The notes below the pieces were generated by a model that was not told the origin of the DNA, did no database searches, and saw nothing but the letters and a program-made list of their open reading frames with translations. Positions 46,881 through 58,500 of a stretch of DNA of 64,000 nt are shown here, one piece after another (the stretch's first letter is position 1; every line of letters starts with the position of its first letter). The position numbers were made by a program, and so were the translations under genes. Source of the stretch: Madurella fahalii (taxonomy: Eukaryota; Ascomycota; Sordariomycetes; Sordariales); the NCBI GenBank assembly GCA_029876055.1, contig CM056874.1, positions 2,108,001 to 2,172,000 of the forward strand. Reading direction: 5' to 3'.

Positions 46881-47290
46881 TAAGGCTTTAGGCGATGCCG
46901 TCTCGTCATCGTTGGCGACCGAGTATACAGTACCGCCACCCTTGTCGTCTATCCTCTAGGTTACCTTAATATTTTTTAGCAGTAGGACGCCGGCCTCAGG
47001 AAACCCGGTACTCGTCGCGAAGAATAGCTAGCGCTCGTAGGCCTCGTTGACCGTAGTGGCGATTAGCGTCCCGATAAGCAGGAAGATTGCGTCTAAGATA
47101 GCCTGTATCATGGCTATACCGGTGCCCTCGGCGTTATTTCTAAAGTTGGTCTTGACGAAGCCGGGAAAGGTATATATAAAGGTTATATTCGGCGTCTTCT
47201 TGGCTACAGCTTCGAGGGATGGGATTATTAACGAGCTGAAGTAGTTATAGCCGTGCGGCAACAGTATATTAGCGGCGGGGCTGAAGTAGA
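46881..47290 (-). pseudogene. Short-chain dehydrogenase (SDR) fragment, C-terminal part
   Basis: The minus strand from 47261 reads MPHGYNYFSSLIIPSLEAVA, then TFIYTFPGFVKTNF (positions where SDR C-termini carry PGxVxTxx) and ERQLFFATSTGFP. The N-terminal Rossmann part (TGxxxGIG) is not found to the right. Stops appear after about 47000. Base changes fit RIP. Confidence 0.6.
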
Positions 47291-47829
47291 TATTGTGTTT
47301 CCTGGTCCCCTATTCCAATAACGCTCCTACAACAAATTCTGCTTCATCGATCCTATTTCCTTGTATACTGTAGACCCTAAATACCTCAATTTAATTACTA
47401 AATACGATAAGTGCCTTAAAATTAAACAGGAGGGCTATATCTATATTAACGCTATGCTTACCAAGTACTTAGGCAGTAAGCTAATTCGGTTTAGAACAAC
47501 GATAGTACCCGGGGCTCGTCCAAAATGTCTCTCGTAAGGCATACTAGCTGTATTAGCCTGGTTCCGAGTAGTAAGCCTACTGAATTTACAAAGCTTAGAG
47601 AGTCCTTAATAACCTGAGTTTGATAAGGGCCGAGGTAATAACTGTAGTAATAGTGGCGACGGTAAGGGCAGTATATATGGCAGTGGAGTTAGTAGGGCAG
47701 GTGCTGTAGGAGCTGGAAGTGAGTACGCTCTATCTCGCGGCTATTGATGTATTAGCCGTGTATCTCAGGATTATTACTTGGGAAGTAGGGAAAAGGGGGG
47801 AGGGGCTAAGATGTTACCTTCTAAATCGC
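47291..47829. other. RIP-mutated unassigned sequence
   Basis: A plus-strand reading at 47300-47500 (CFIDPISLYTVDPKYLN; MLTKYLGSKLIRFRTTI) is protein-like but not recognised. Confidence 0.4.
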
Positions 47830-48690
47830 GAATAACTTGTCTATATTCTTTATACTCCCCCTACTAGTACTTCTTAATAATACAGCCGACAGTTCTATAT
47901 AACTCGGCCTCGGTAAACTCTTTCCGCTTATATCTCTGCTATATTGCTATATCTGATAGTCTAGTATACAGCCGACTTTTCTTTATCAGTTCGTAGAGAG
48001 TAAATCCGAGAGTAAAAGATATCGGCCTTAGTACATAGCAGAGGGCCAGGGTGTTTATAGCTCGCTGTCACTCTGATAAGAAGTAGCGAACTATCAAGTG
48101 ACGACCAAGTAAAATCAGCTAGTTTAGCGTCGAGGCGACGGTTAAGTAGTACATTGAAACCATTAATATCGCTGTAGATCATCCTGTATTAGTAGGCGAA
48201 ATCAAGGGCTTTAGCAACTTAGATAGCTCATTGTATCCTTCTTGGTTCATCGGCGGGGTGGTTTTCGAGGTATAATCGGATGTTGTTGTAGGAAGTATGC
48301 TCGAGTCAGATACCCTATTCAAATATGCCGTGATAGATGAGGATGCCCTTGTAGCTGCTATACTAGACAAAGCGCTTATAAATCTACTGCTCCACGGCTA
48401 TAGTATCCGAGTGTTCCCTATTAGGCTACGCTTTAACAACAGTATCAGTAGACCTATCGAGGAGGACCAACTCCATATTCCTATAAACGACGAGGTCCTT
48501 TATCTTGAAGCCGGTCGGGAAATGGATCTCGTTCGATATACTAGGCGTTGGCGATATCGAGACGTAGGGTTCGATTTCCGTAATTGTAGTCTTCCAGTGC
48601 AGGAAACTGGCAACTAACCGACGACATATAGGGGTAATTGGGCTAGTAGAGGTGGGTCCTGCACCGAGCTCTAATTCAAGTCTGTACACC
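47830..48690 (-). pseudogene. Small fungal protein-kinase-like gene, RIP-inactivated
   Basis: The minus strand from about 48620 reads FPTGFKIKDLVVYRNMELVL, then a catalytic-loop remnant MIYSDINGFNVLLNRRLDAK (about 48120-48182; family pattern HxDI..NVLL), LADFTWSSLD (DFG position reads DFT) and TASYKHPGPLLCTKADIF. Stops between these blocks replace W or Q. The order matches compact fungal Ser/Thr kinase-like proteins. Dead by stops and by change of the catalytic loop. Confidence 0.6.
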
Positions 48691-48722
48691 TGCCGCTTCT
48701 TTCATTGAACGGGGTTCGAATT

Positions 48723-49163
48723 TGTTGATTAGGTAAGGCACACAGTGGATGATGGAAAAGAAGGAAGGTGAAGAAAAGACTTCAAAGTGCTTGATTGTTA
48801 ATTCTATCTAAGTGAGGGAAAGCCGTAGTTATTATAGATTTGATCTTGTCGGCCGTTTCGGCCTTCGGGATAATTGGAAGGGGGGCTTATTGTAGATCAC
48901 CTGCTTACTATAGAGCTGATTTTGAAGATCTCCTTGAATACGAGATTCCTTCGCTCCACAGGTGAGATTATAGTGCGTTTAGAGATGCTGGACCTTGTTC
49001 CGGGTGCCAACGCCCTGTTCCGGGTGCCAGAGCCCTGTTCTGAGCGTTGTGGCCTTATTCCGAGTGCTGGAGTTCTGTTCCAGATGCCGAAGCTTTGTTC
49101 CAGACGTTGCGGCCGTGTCCCGGGTACTGTACCCTTGACTGAGGTGCTGTATTATCCCCAATA
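48723..49163 (+). repeat. LTR family A, left inverted arm, 441 bp
   Basis: TGTTGATTAGGTAAGG...TTATCCCCAATA. Left flank GAATT, right flank CTAAT: the two sides do not match each other but match the other arm in swapped form (see findings). Contains about seven units of a 20-bp tandem repeat (TTCCGGGTGCCAACGCCCTG type) near 49010-49135. The 97-codon ORF it contains is a by-product. Confidence 0.9.
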
Positions 49164-49867
49164 CTAATCTACTTAATTATAGCTATAGAATATGTATAAA
49201 TAATATTCAAGTATCTAGTTCTAGTACTCTATCTACCTATTATTCTATAGATAATATATAGTATTTAGGCACTATTTAATACCTAAGAGTTTATGAAGGG
49301 TTTTCTAGAAGAAGCTTATAAATAGGCTGCTTCTGTTAGATATAATAGACTAGAGAAGCCTGAAGAGTTAGTAAATATAGTTGAAGAATAGCTCTATAAA
49401 GGTACTTACTATAAATATTATAGTTATTATAATATAGAGGGTGTACTTTGTAAACTTATCTATTATAACTAAATTAGTATTATATATCTTATTTATCCAA
49501 AGGTCAATCGAGGTCAGCAAGTCTATAATAAAATCTACTATAATTATCTATTATAATCTATTAGGTACTAGTAGTACTACAAGTAAGCTGTAATAGCAGT
49601 ATATATATAGCTTCGTATATTAGCAGATTATATAGTTGCTATTGATATATACTACTACGTCTTCTCTTATAAACAGGTAAAAGTAATTATACCCTAGGTA
49701 CTCCTATATCTTCTTATAGCCTCTATAGCTTATAGCTAATATATTGTAATAACTGTTAATTAACTTGCATTTAAGGGATAGGGGAATATATACTTTACTT
49801 TAATAAATAGATAAGCCTATTCTCTTCCTTATTCCTAGAGCTTTTACTACTGCTATACCACTTCCTA
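49164..49867 (-). mobile_element. Gypsy integrase core, RIP-degraded, inverted segment
   Basis: The minus strand reads VVVYINSNYI, then IIIVDFIIDLLTSIDL (about 49495-49545), NLVIIDKFTKYTLYI (49440-49485; canonical ILVIVDRFTK) and SLFISFFWKTLHKLLGIK near 49290-49340 (W by inference of a stop). It ends YSYNQVD at the edge of LTR A. The continuation of this protein lies on the other strand beyond the second LTR A arm. Confidence 0.8.
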
Positions 49868-50672
49868 TTGAAATGGTGCAGAAACACACATCTACACCCA
49901 CATACCCACCAAAAAAAAGGGGGAGGGCAAAGACAGCCAAATGCCCGATAGACAAGATAGATAAGACAAGCCAGGCGATACCACTACAAATCGGGTCCCT
50001 ATAACCTAAACAAGGTCAAAACAACATGTGCAGATAAAGCTCCCTCTGATCAGAGGGAGATCGCTTTGCACGCAAGGAGAGCTCGTCAATTGAGCTTGCA
50101 ACAAGTGTGAAGAAAAGTACTGAATTGATTGTCCTGTCTAAGAAGCAATAGCCAGGACGGTCCTGTCGCAAACTACCAACTACACCAAACACCCAAAAGG
50201 TGGGGAGCTCCACGTTTGTTAGTCGTAGGATGCTAAATCTACGTTTTATCTGACAGGCCCTACTTATAGTGCGAAAGAAAAATGGGCCCACAGTAAGTTC
50301 TGTCGGATGCACAGCACCTCTGAACATTCGGAGTTAAATTTAGGATGGAAATTTAGGATCGAAAATTGAGGATGTCTTATTTTCTTCCTTGTCTAACGGA
50401 GGTGAACTTCCTTCTTATTCCCAATTTCCTGGACCACGGAGACCCGGGTTGACGAGTCTCCGAGAGATCGGATCACACTTATCCGAGTCGTACTAATCCG
50501 GATTACACTGATCCGGGTTCGTGTTTTGCAGATCCAGGATCCAGCTTCCTGACCCTTTTGACACATAACCCTTTTTGACAAGTTCCAGCCCCCGGGGTAC
50601 CATCCTAGCAACTATGTCCCTCTGATCAGAGGGACGCTGCCCTCTGGGGACTGTTTTCCCCAACTCACTAAT
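49868..50672 (+). repeat. Repeat family B, copy with two insertions
   Basis: TGAAATGGTGCAGAAACAC...TTTTCCCCAACTCA. Compared with 22335-22755 it has about 90 extra bp at 50160-50255 (ends CCTGTC/GACAGG) and a 280-bp LTR at 50301-50580. It holds two copies of an 18-bp perfect palindrome, TCCCTCTGATCAGAGGGA (about 50042-50059 and 50616-50633). Confidence 0.8.
50301..50580 (-). repeat. Solo LTR family F2, 280 bp, TSD AGTTC
   Basis: TGTCGGATGCACAGCACCTC...TTTTTGACA with AGTTC at 50296-50300 and 50581-50585. The other family B copy shows the empty site (AAGTTCCAGCC), confirming insertion. Ends and start resemble LTR F. Confidence 0.9.
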
Positions 50673-50693
50673 ACGACAATATTCTCTGAATTC

Positions 50694-51134
50694 TATTGGG
50701 GATAATACAGCACCTCAGTCAAGGGTACAGTACCCGGGACACGGCCGCAACGTCTGGAACAAAGCTTCGGCATCTGGAACAGAACTCCAGCACTCGGAAT
50801 AAGGCCACAACGCTCAGAACAGGGCTCTGGCACCCGGAACAGGGCGTTGGCACCCGGAACAAGGTCCAGCATCTCTAAACGCACTATAATCTCACCTGTG
50901 GAGCGAAGGAATCTCGTATTCAAGGAGATCTTCAAAATCAGCTCTATAGTAAGCAGGTGATCTACAATAAGCCCCCCTTCCAATTATCCCGAAGGCCGAA
51001 ACGGCCGACAAGATCAAATCTATAATAACTACGGCTTTCCCTCACTTAGATAGAATTAACAATCAAGCACTTTGAAGTCTTTTCTTCACCTTCCTTCTTT
51101 TCTATCATCCACTGTGTGCCTTACCTAATCAACA
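50694..51134 (-). repeat. LTR family A, right inverted arm, 441 bp
   Basis: Reverse complement of 48723-49163 with the same length and no difference seen by eye in the parts compared, including both ORFs it encodes. Left flank AATTC, right flank ATTAG. Confidence 0.9.
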
Positions 51135-51830
51135 ATTAGATATATCATCTATACTTTATAGAGTATACTTATAACAGTTTCTATTATATAGTAATACAGT
51201 TGATACCAGCCTTTCTTCTCTATAGATTCTACCTCTAAGATCCCTTAGACTCTATAACAATCTCTAGGAACTCAGTTCCTGCTATAGATAAGCAAGTAAG
51301 ATATTTATCGGCAAGCTACAAAAAGATCTACAATATCTTCGTTGCTACTAATAGGAGCTATAAAAAGGAGTATAATCGAAAGTAAGAGGATGAGGTGTTT
51401 AAAGTTGGTTAATAGATTTAGCTCTTAACAAAGTACCTTAAATAGTAACGTCTAAGTAGTAAACTTGTAAATAAATATCTAGAGCCTTTTAAGATCTTTA
51501 AAGCTATTAGTAATAGGAAGATAGTATATAAGCTAGATCTCCTATAATACTATTATATTTATCGAGTGTTCCTAATTACCCTGCTCAATCTATTCAAGGG
51601 CAACGAGGAATAAGTATAAGAGCAGTACGAAAGAGTTGATATCGAGCTAGAAAAGTAGTATTATAAGGTAGAAACTATATCAACTATAGAGGTTTAGCGA
51701 GAAATAGGCAGTTCTTAATTAAATAGAAGAGCTATCTATCTAAAGATAATACCTAAGAATCTAGAGAATACCTAGATAATAGACTACTATTAAAGGTATA
51801 TAAAATAAGATTTACAAAGTATAAGTGTAG
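51135..51830 (+). mobile_element. Gypsy integrase C-terminus and chromodomain, RIP-degraded
   Basis: The plus strand reads IYHLYFIEYTYNSFYY directly after the LTR (canonical LPLAEFAYNNS), FVATNRSYKKEYNRK (51340-51385), KLVNKYLEPFKIFKAI (51460-51507), VYKLDLL, then FLITLLNLFKGNEE and, near 51640-51700, DIELEKxYYKVETISTI, a chromodomain start. Stops replace W/Q. It continues the integrase found at 49164-49867. Confidence 0.8.
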
Positions 51831-53840
51831 TATAGAGTATAAGTATATAGGAGTATATCAAGTAAAGGAAAAAGCTTCAATTTATCTAAAGGTATTAAAA
51901 ACCTATGAAAAACCTATACCTGAATAACACCCTATCTACTCCTCCTTACTTTCAACTTTAATATTACCCTCCTCTATAATAGAGGTAAAGTAGTCTGTAA
52001 TATATAAAAGCAATACCTTTATATCGCTTAAGCGTTTCTAAATATTAGTCAGAACTATAGTCTATACCTCTAACAAATGGGAGAGCTTAAAGGTAACATC
52101 TAAAGGTAAAGATAAGAGACTAGTAGTAGTAGAGATACCGAGTAACGAACCTATAGTAAGACCGCTATTATAGTAGAGATATAGTATATAACTAGTGCAG
52201 TTAGTGCTAGTATTGTAGGCATCGACCTTAGTAGACCAGGGCCAGAGAGTAGTGAAATCCTTAAAGGTATATAAGACGGTATTACCAGTCTTCTAGACCT
52301 CCTCCTCTAAGCCAACAACCTAAAGGAGAGTACCATTAGTATAAGAAATATATAGTTAAAAAGCTAAATAAAAAAAAACTTATATCCTTACTAGTAATAG
52401 AGAACTCTATATAGTTAAAGGTCTTTATAAACTGGACTACTATATTCAATATATTAGAAGAGATCTAGAAATAGTTAGATGCTACTAATAAGTAATGTAG
52501 AAGTAGTATAAAATAAGAGAAGGAGAACCTACCAGTAGAGAGATATAGTTATAGTATATACAGTAGAAATAGCAGGTACCGGAGCTCTTCTAGTTCTTAT
52601 AGTTAGCAGTAGAACCTTTCTTTAGTATATAGTAGAGGTATAAGTAGTAGCTAGATAAAATTAATAGGAAGCTAATAGCTGAAGGCAGAATATTTATAGG
52701 ATAATATAGTAAGCGCCTTTAGCGAGCTTATTATAGGTCTTAGGAGTGTTAGTAGTAGGTAGAAAAGATGGAGTAACGTTGTCTTTAGCCTAGAGAAGTA
52801 GATTAGGAGCAGTAAAAGCAAGAAAAGAGAGGATTAGAAATCTACCAAAGAGCTAAAGAGTATGAAAGCAGCTTTAAACTTCTTAGAAGGACTATTAGTC
52901 TCTTTATTATCTTCAGTCTAAAAAACGATTAGTATATATAAAAATCTTATAAGAGTAGTACAGGCATTATTTACAAGGTATTTATCTAATATAGTAGACT
53001 AAGTAGAAAGGGAGAGAACTATAGAGAGTAAAGTAAAAGAGTAGAGTAAGAGTAGTAAGAATGGGGACAGCAACTACAATATACTAGGTAGTTAGTAGAC
53101 TAAACTATAGAAGTATAAAATAAGTAGTAGAGAAGTATAGAAGGTATAGATAAATGATAGAGAAGTAAGAGAGTAAGAAGAGTATAACGTATAAAAGTAA
53201 AACTATAAGAAAAAAAGTGAGGAAAGAAACTAGGAGAAGAAATACCCTCTTTATACCTAGAACTAAAAGAGTCTCTACTTTTCCTAAAAATAAAGCTAAA
53301 GATCAGTATAAAAGGAAGTTCGAGATAGTTAAGTCAAGATAACTACAATCAGCAAAGATAGAGCTATCTCTATACTACAACTATATAACTTAAATATAAT
53401 TACTTTATACTACTAACTCTAACTTTCTTTTCTTAGTAATAATCTCTCTTTTCTCTACTTCTAAATTATTAAGGTTATATATATACTATTGTTAAGACTA
53501 AGAGAAAGCAATAATATATAGCTAAATAGTTACTACACTATACAATATAATAATCTCAATACTTCTATACTTATAACTTATAGCATCTATATAACAATAA
53601 GCTCTGGTAGCTATAAGTACTTATACAGCAAAGAAAGTAAGAAAAGAGAGACAATATGACAGCAACTTAAAGACTACAAGAAAGTACTATAGGCAGTATC
53701 TCTATATCCAGTATGTTAAGTGCTATACAAGGTAAGTAGGTACATAGCTAGTACATACAAGGCTTGCAGGTAAGATTATTAATAGTACTACCTATAAAGG
53801 AGTATATAGCCTAGATAGCTCCTAAGGCGAGGAGTCTAGA
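51831..53840. other. Heavily RIP-mutated repeat, purine-rich on plus strand
   Basis: Very AT-rich with frequent AGTAG/TAGTA. No family readable. May contain the 3' end of the gypsy element and further repeats. Confidence 0.5.
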
Positions 53841-54404
53841 AGGAGGGAGGCTCTATAAGAACAGGCTAGATAGGGTCAGCGTAGGTATAGTATAAAAGCC
53901 TCGAAGCCGTAGTGCTAGCGGTGTTACGTGAGAAAATGCAAAAAAGATGAAATTCAGTTGTTTTCTATCTTCACTGTCAAGAGTACGGGAGCCCAGTAAT
54001 ATATGACAGGAATGGGCTAGTACCCAGAGAAGGTTCTAGAATTCTGTGATCACATAACCCCTAGGATCCTGGCCGTCTGGCCCATCTAGGCTCCCACCAC
54101 GTAATAAGCGGGGTTACAAAAAGCAACAATAATACTAGGCTAGAAGGGTATAGATATCGTATTAGAGGAGCGTTGAAGGAGTGTATAAGTAAGAACGATA
54201 ACAAGGTAGCAAGTAGGGTAAGTAAACCCAGACACTGTTATCGTAGGGTATAAAGAGGAGGGTAGAAGATAGGACTTAGGAGAGAGATAGAGTTCAATGC
54301 GACTACTATTCTACCCCTAATGAGCACTCTGCTCTAACGTTGCACGTATACCGTTTGTACCCAAGCGCTCTAGTCCTAATACCCTTAGATCCTTGATTTT
54401 CACA
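53841..54404 (+). repeat. LTR family C, RIP-mutated copy, split by a mini-LTR
   Basis: TATAAGAACAGGCTAGATAG...GATTTTCACA aligns with 20809-21167 once the 53922-54106 insert is removed. Differences are nearly all G->A or C->T on both strands, in contrast to the two clean copies. Confidence 0.85.
53922..54106. mobile_element. Mini-LTR family D, 185 bp, TSD AGCGG
   Basis: TGTTACGTGAGAAAATGC...CCACGTAATA with AGCGG at 53917-53921 and 54107-54111. Homologous to 4999-5192. Nested within the RIP-mutated LTR C. Confidence 0.85.
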
Positions 54405-55580
54405 GACAATAGTAGGATAGAGATCTTAAGAAATTTATCAGGGTCCTCCTCATTGTTGAGAGAGTCTAGGTTAACTACTTTATAGATACGAAAGCATTAG
54501 ATAGCCTATTTAAAGAGTATATACTAGAATAGCTAGTCACCTCTCAGGCGTAGTTTAGTATATACCAGTACTGTAATCATTAGCATCTTCGAGTCTATAA
54601 TGAACTTTCATAGGTTTAGAAGTTTAGGAGAGGTAGTACTAGTATTGCGAAAAATAAGATAGAAAGGAATAAACTCTCAGACTTATGTAAGCATGCTATA
54701 ACGCAATTTCTAGCTATATACGAAGCAGCTTAAAGCACTAGGTTCATAACTATCATATACATAGGAGCTCAGTAGAGGTTGTAGAAAGTACGTAGAAAGG
54801 TTGGAGTTTATAGAGATTATTTTACTACAGTAGGAAACTGAAGAACTAGCTTAATAAAAAGGAAAATATCTAGCGAACTCGGCAGTCAAGAGCCGAGTTC
54901 CACAAGTGCGATTTCCAGCGCGATATATATAGACTAGTGTCAGAAAGAAAAGTGGTTCAGTGGTCCCGGCATCTAGTTAGCTCCGTTAACTGGATGCCTG
55001 GCACTGCCAGAGCGCCGATGAGCCTCAGCCATTACAGTGACGACGGCCGAATCCTACAGAAAGGCTTATAATAGAGGCTCTCTGGCAAAGTCAGAGAGCT
55101 GAACAGAAGCAATACAATCAAGCAGTTGCAACCCCATCAATTGGATCGAATCCAGTGTGCAGTGTTTCTGAAGACTGAGCTGGGCTTGAGCTAGAGTAAA
55201 CAATGTCACGTCCGCGAGGTACGAAAATGGAAATTTCGTGTACCCAGATTCGTCTCACAAAACATCATGTGCGTCAATGGTGTTGGTGTGATGATGGTGT
55301 TTGACGGTGAGTTGAAAATGAATCGGGGTGGAAAATGGGAGCCCTTTTATGCCTCGATACCGGCCTGTTATCTTGATTCTGGTCACAGGATTAAGTTTGT
55401 CATCGTGGCGGCGTTGACTCATTCACCGTGGGTTATGGATATCTTTTGGCTGATGACGTGGATTAGTTTTGGCTTTTGCCCATGGAAAAAAAAAGCTAGG
55501 TGTAGCGTTCTACAGCCTTTTTTCCTTCTGGTCACAAAGAGCGAGTACCTTCTTGCTGTCTCTGAGCCCGAGGAAGACCC
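54405..55580. other. Repeat remnant, then 3' flank of the NLR gene
   Basis: RIP-like up to about 54890, normal composition after. A plus-strand ORF at 55267-55584 lies against the 3' end of the minus-strand NLR gene and has no family resemblance. Confidence 0.5.
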
Positions 55581-58500
55581 CTAGAGAATCCTTAGTCGTC
55601 TCCTAGTCCACTGGGATGTCTCTCCACCGTAAGAGTCCGTCAGAAAGAGACCGGCCCTTGTATAGCAAGGTAGCTCATCATCCTTCTCAGGGTCAACCCC
55701 CTTGTACCAAAGGACAAGGCCCAGTCCCCGCGCTTGCTTCAAGTCGACTTCCCATCCAAGATCCCATGGACAAACCAGAACAAGGAGAAACGAGGAGGGC
55801 GACGAAGTTCTCCAGGCCTGCTCGAACGCGACGTCATCAAAAAAGCAAAAGCACTTCCCAGCATCATAGCCCGCAGACGAAGGCTCCAGCGTCATCGCTT
55901 CGATCTCAAGATGCGCCAGCTTGTCAGAGAGGGGCAACCCTCTGTGATCAATGCAAACTTTAGCTTCGAGCACCAAAAACGCCATCGTGGCAGGGACCTG
56001 GCTGTGTCGACACCCTTCGAGGAGGTAATAGCTCACTCGCCCACCGGCTGACACCCAGCTCCATGATGGTGCAACATATGGCTCAGCGTTCCGAGACCGC
56101 CGAACTTCAACAGCATACCACAGAAGTCCGTTCTGTAAATCCTCGGCCCATAGACCGCACGTGTACATAGATGCGCCGTCGAAATACTGGGCCATGGCCT
56201 GCAGTGCTGGCAGTCTGTCGGCAGATATTGTTGTTTTTGACCCGGAATAGATGTGGGCGAGCTCGTACCAAGGGAAAAACGACCGCGCCCCTTCATCCTG
56301 AAGATCCCCCGCTGATGTCTCACGCGGCAGAAGCTTGAGAAAGGGCTTCTGGGCCAGAGCGTTTCCTTCGGATCGAAGGGAAGTACGGCAATGCCAGTAT
56401 AATTGGTCGGCTCCGATAATCAGGAGGCGTCTTGGCAATACCACTTCCCGCACCATCCACGCACGTTGCAAGACTCTCTTACCCAGCGCCTCAGCAGCTG
56501 TCTCTAGCGGGTGCCTCAAGTAGATGGTCGTGGGATTTGTTGTGGGGCCGTTCTGCTGTGCAATATTCATGCGCACAAGGGGTCTCTGTCTGGCCTGAAA
56601 AAGGGATGACTTTTCACCCAAGCTGCCCGCAGCAGCGACTATGACGAACGAAGCACGCTGTTGGTATTGCGCCATTCGTTCGGTCTCCCGAGCCCAATCC
56701 TCTGCGCTGTCTTGGATGACACAGAGCGCGTCTATCCAGAGGTATCGGAGACCAAGTCGGGTCATTGTTATGGCGTCTTGCAGAAGAGGCGCGAGACTCG
56801 TGAATTCCACACCTCTGAAGAGGCTCTCCAGGCGAGACATTGTGGAAACACGCATCGTCGATGCGCCCCCACCCCAGACGAAGGACAAGTAAAGGTACTT
56901 TCCAGTTCGCCCCGGGTCGCTTTTAAGACATAGGGCTTCGACGTCCAGGACGCGTGTCGGGAGTAGTGGGAGAGCATCCCCCGATGCGCATTCCCGGTGG
57001 CTGTCTTCGCAGGTTTTGATCCATCCCAAAACTGTTTCCAAATCCGGGGATTCCTTGATGGCAATGCTGGTGAGCCAGTCGAGGGCGGGCAAGGAGTGTC
57101 CAGCTGTTTACAAAGATTAGCAGACGGGGTTGCAAATAATGGACATTCAGACGTACTTGAATCAATGCAAAGCTCATATGTGAGCAGAGGCGTGTCCCCC
57201 AAAGAGAGGACCAGCTTGTCCTTGCGGTCCATCCTCGAGCCCTGAGTAGAGCTTGGATCGATGGTAACAACTAACTTGCCCTCACGGTAAGAAGTATCGT
57301 CCTGATTTTCTTGTCGCTCCAATTCCTGCAGGAAGAATTTGCAGAGGGGACAACCAATACCGGCGGAGGCGTGCAGACTCCGTACTGAAGGGTGGTAAGA
57401 GTAACTTGTTCCTCGCCGGGACTCAGTAATCCACCGCACAATGTCGCAGTATCGGCAAGGAGAGGCTCCCGTGCCGAAATCGACGCTGTAGAGGTGACTT
57501 TCCTTGTCTTCGAGATGCCTGACTCTCTGTGACTTGGCTTTTGTCGGATCAAACTGCGAGACCAACCGAGAAAGTTTAGGTGACGCGGACGAAGCTGCTA
57601 GAGCCCTGTCATTCTCATCTAGGACCGCTTCGTGATGGAGGAGCATGTCGACCAAAGTTCCCTTGCCGAGCTTGATGGCCAGTGAGAGGGCTGTATCTCC
57701 GCTCTGGTCTCTCCCATTCGGGCTATAGCCCATGAGAAGGAAGGACTCGAGTATTGGGGCCTTTTCCAAAGCGACTGCGTAGTGAAGGGACGTCATACCA
57801 CGGTGGTCTTTAGCGAGGGCATCCACGTTTGCTGACAGCAATGTCTCAACAACTTCTTGAGCGCCTAACGTGACGGCAGCGTGTAGCGGAGTCTCCCCTC
57901 TTAGGTTTCTCGCATTCTTGTCGGCGCCAGCCACAAGGAGTTCTCGCACAATCTCGGCCACACCTAGAAGCGATGCGATATGCAATGGGGTATTGCCGAC
58001 AGAGTCTCGTGCATCAAGAGGAGCACCTGCTTCTATCAGCGTCTTTGCTATCTCAAGCTCACGAAGTCGGGCCGCTTCGTGAAGCAATGAGCTTCCGAGA
58101 GGGTCTTGGACCGCGAGGTCTGATCCGCGGGCGATGTACAAGGCGATGAGCTCAGAGGAGGAGTCCCACAAGGATTTGAAGATCTCCGGTAAACCAGTGG
58201 AGCCTTTTCCTTCGGGCGTTTCCTTAGGCTCTCGCTTTTGCTCAGAATCGTGTTCCTCATGTTCAGAGAAAGTCTGAGCTTGGCGTAGTTTAGACTTTGC
58301 AGTGAAGTTCTCAATGAGGCGATCGAGGTCTTCTGTCCTCTGGGTCTTTTGGCAGTGCCTCAGCCAGTAGGTTGAAACATAAGCGTGGAAGGTCTTGGTC
58401 AGTGTGACGTTTCCCTGTTGGAGCACCCCGCTCCGGCTGTGCCCAAAGGTGTCGAATTGAAGAGAGTTGGCGAAGTATAAGCAGGTAAGCGCAGCTTGAA

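Noticed and set aside
48874..49167. 97-codon ORF identical in both LTR A arms
   Set aside because: It runs through a 20-bp tandem repeat, has no ATG at its start and is identical because the DNA repeats are identical.
55267..55584. 105-codon plus-strand ORF next to the NLR stop
   Set aside because: Convergent on the NLR 3' end, no family match; likely chance ORF in the 3' flank.
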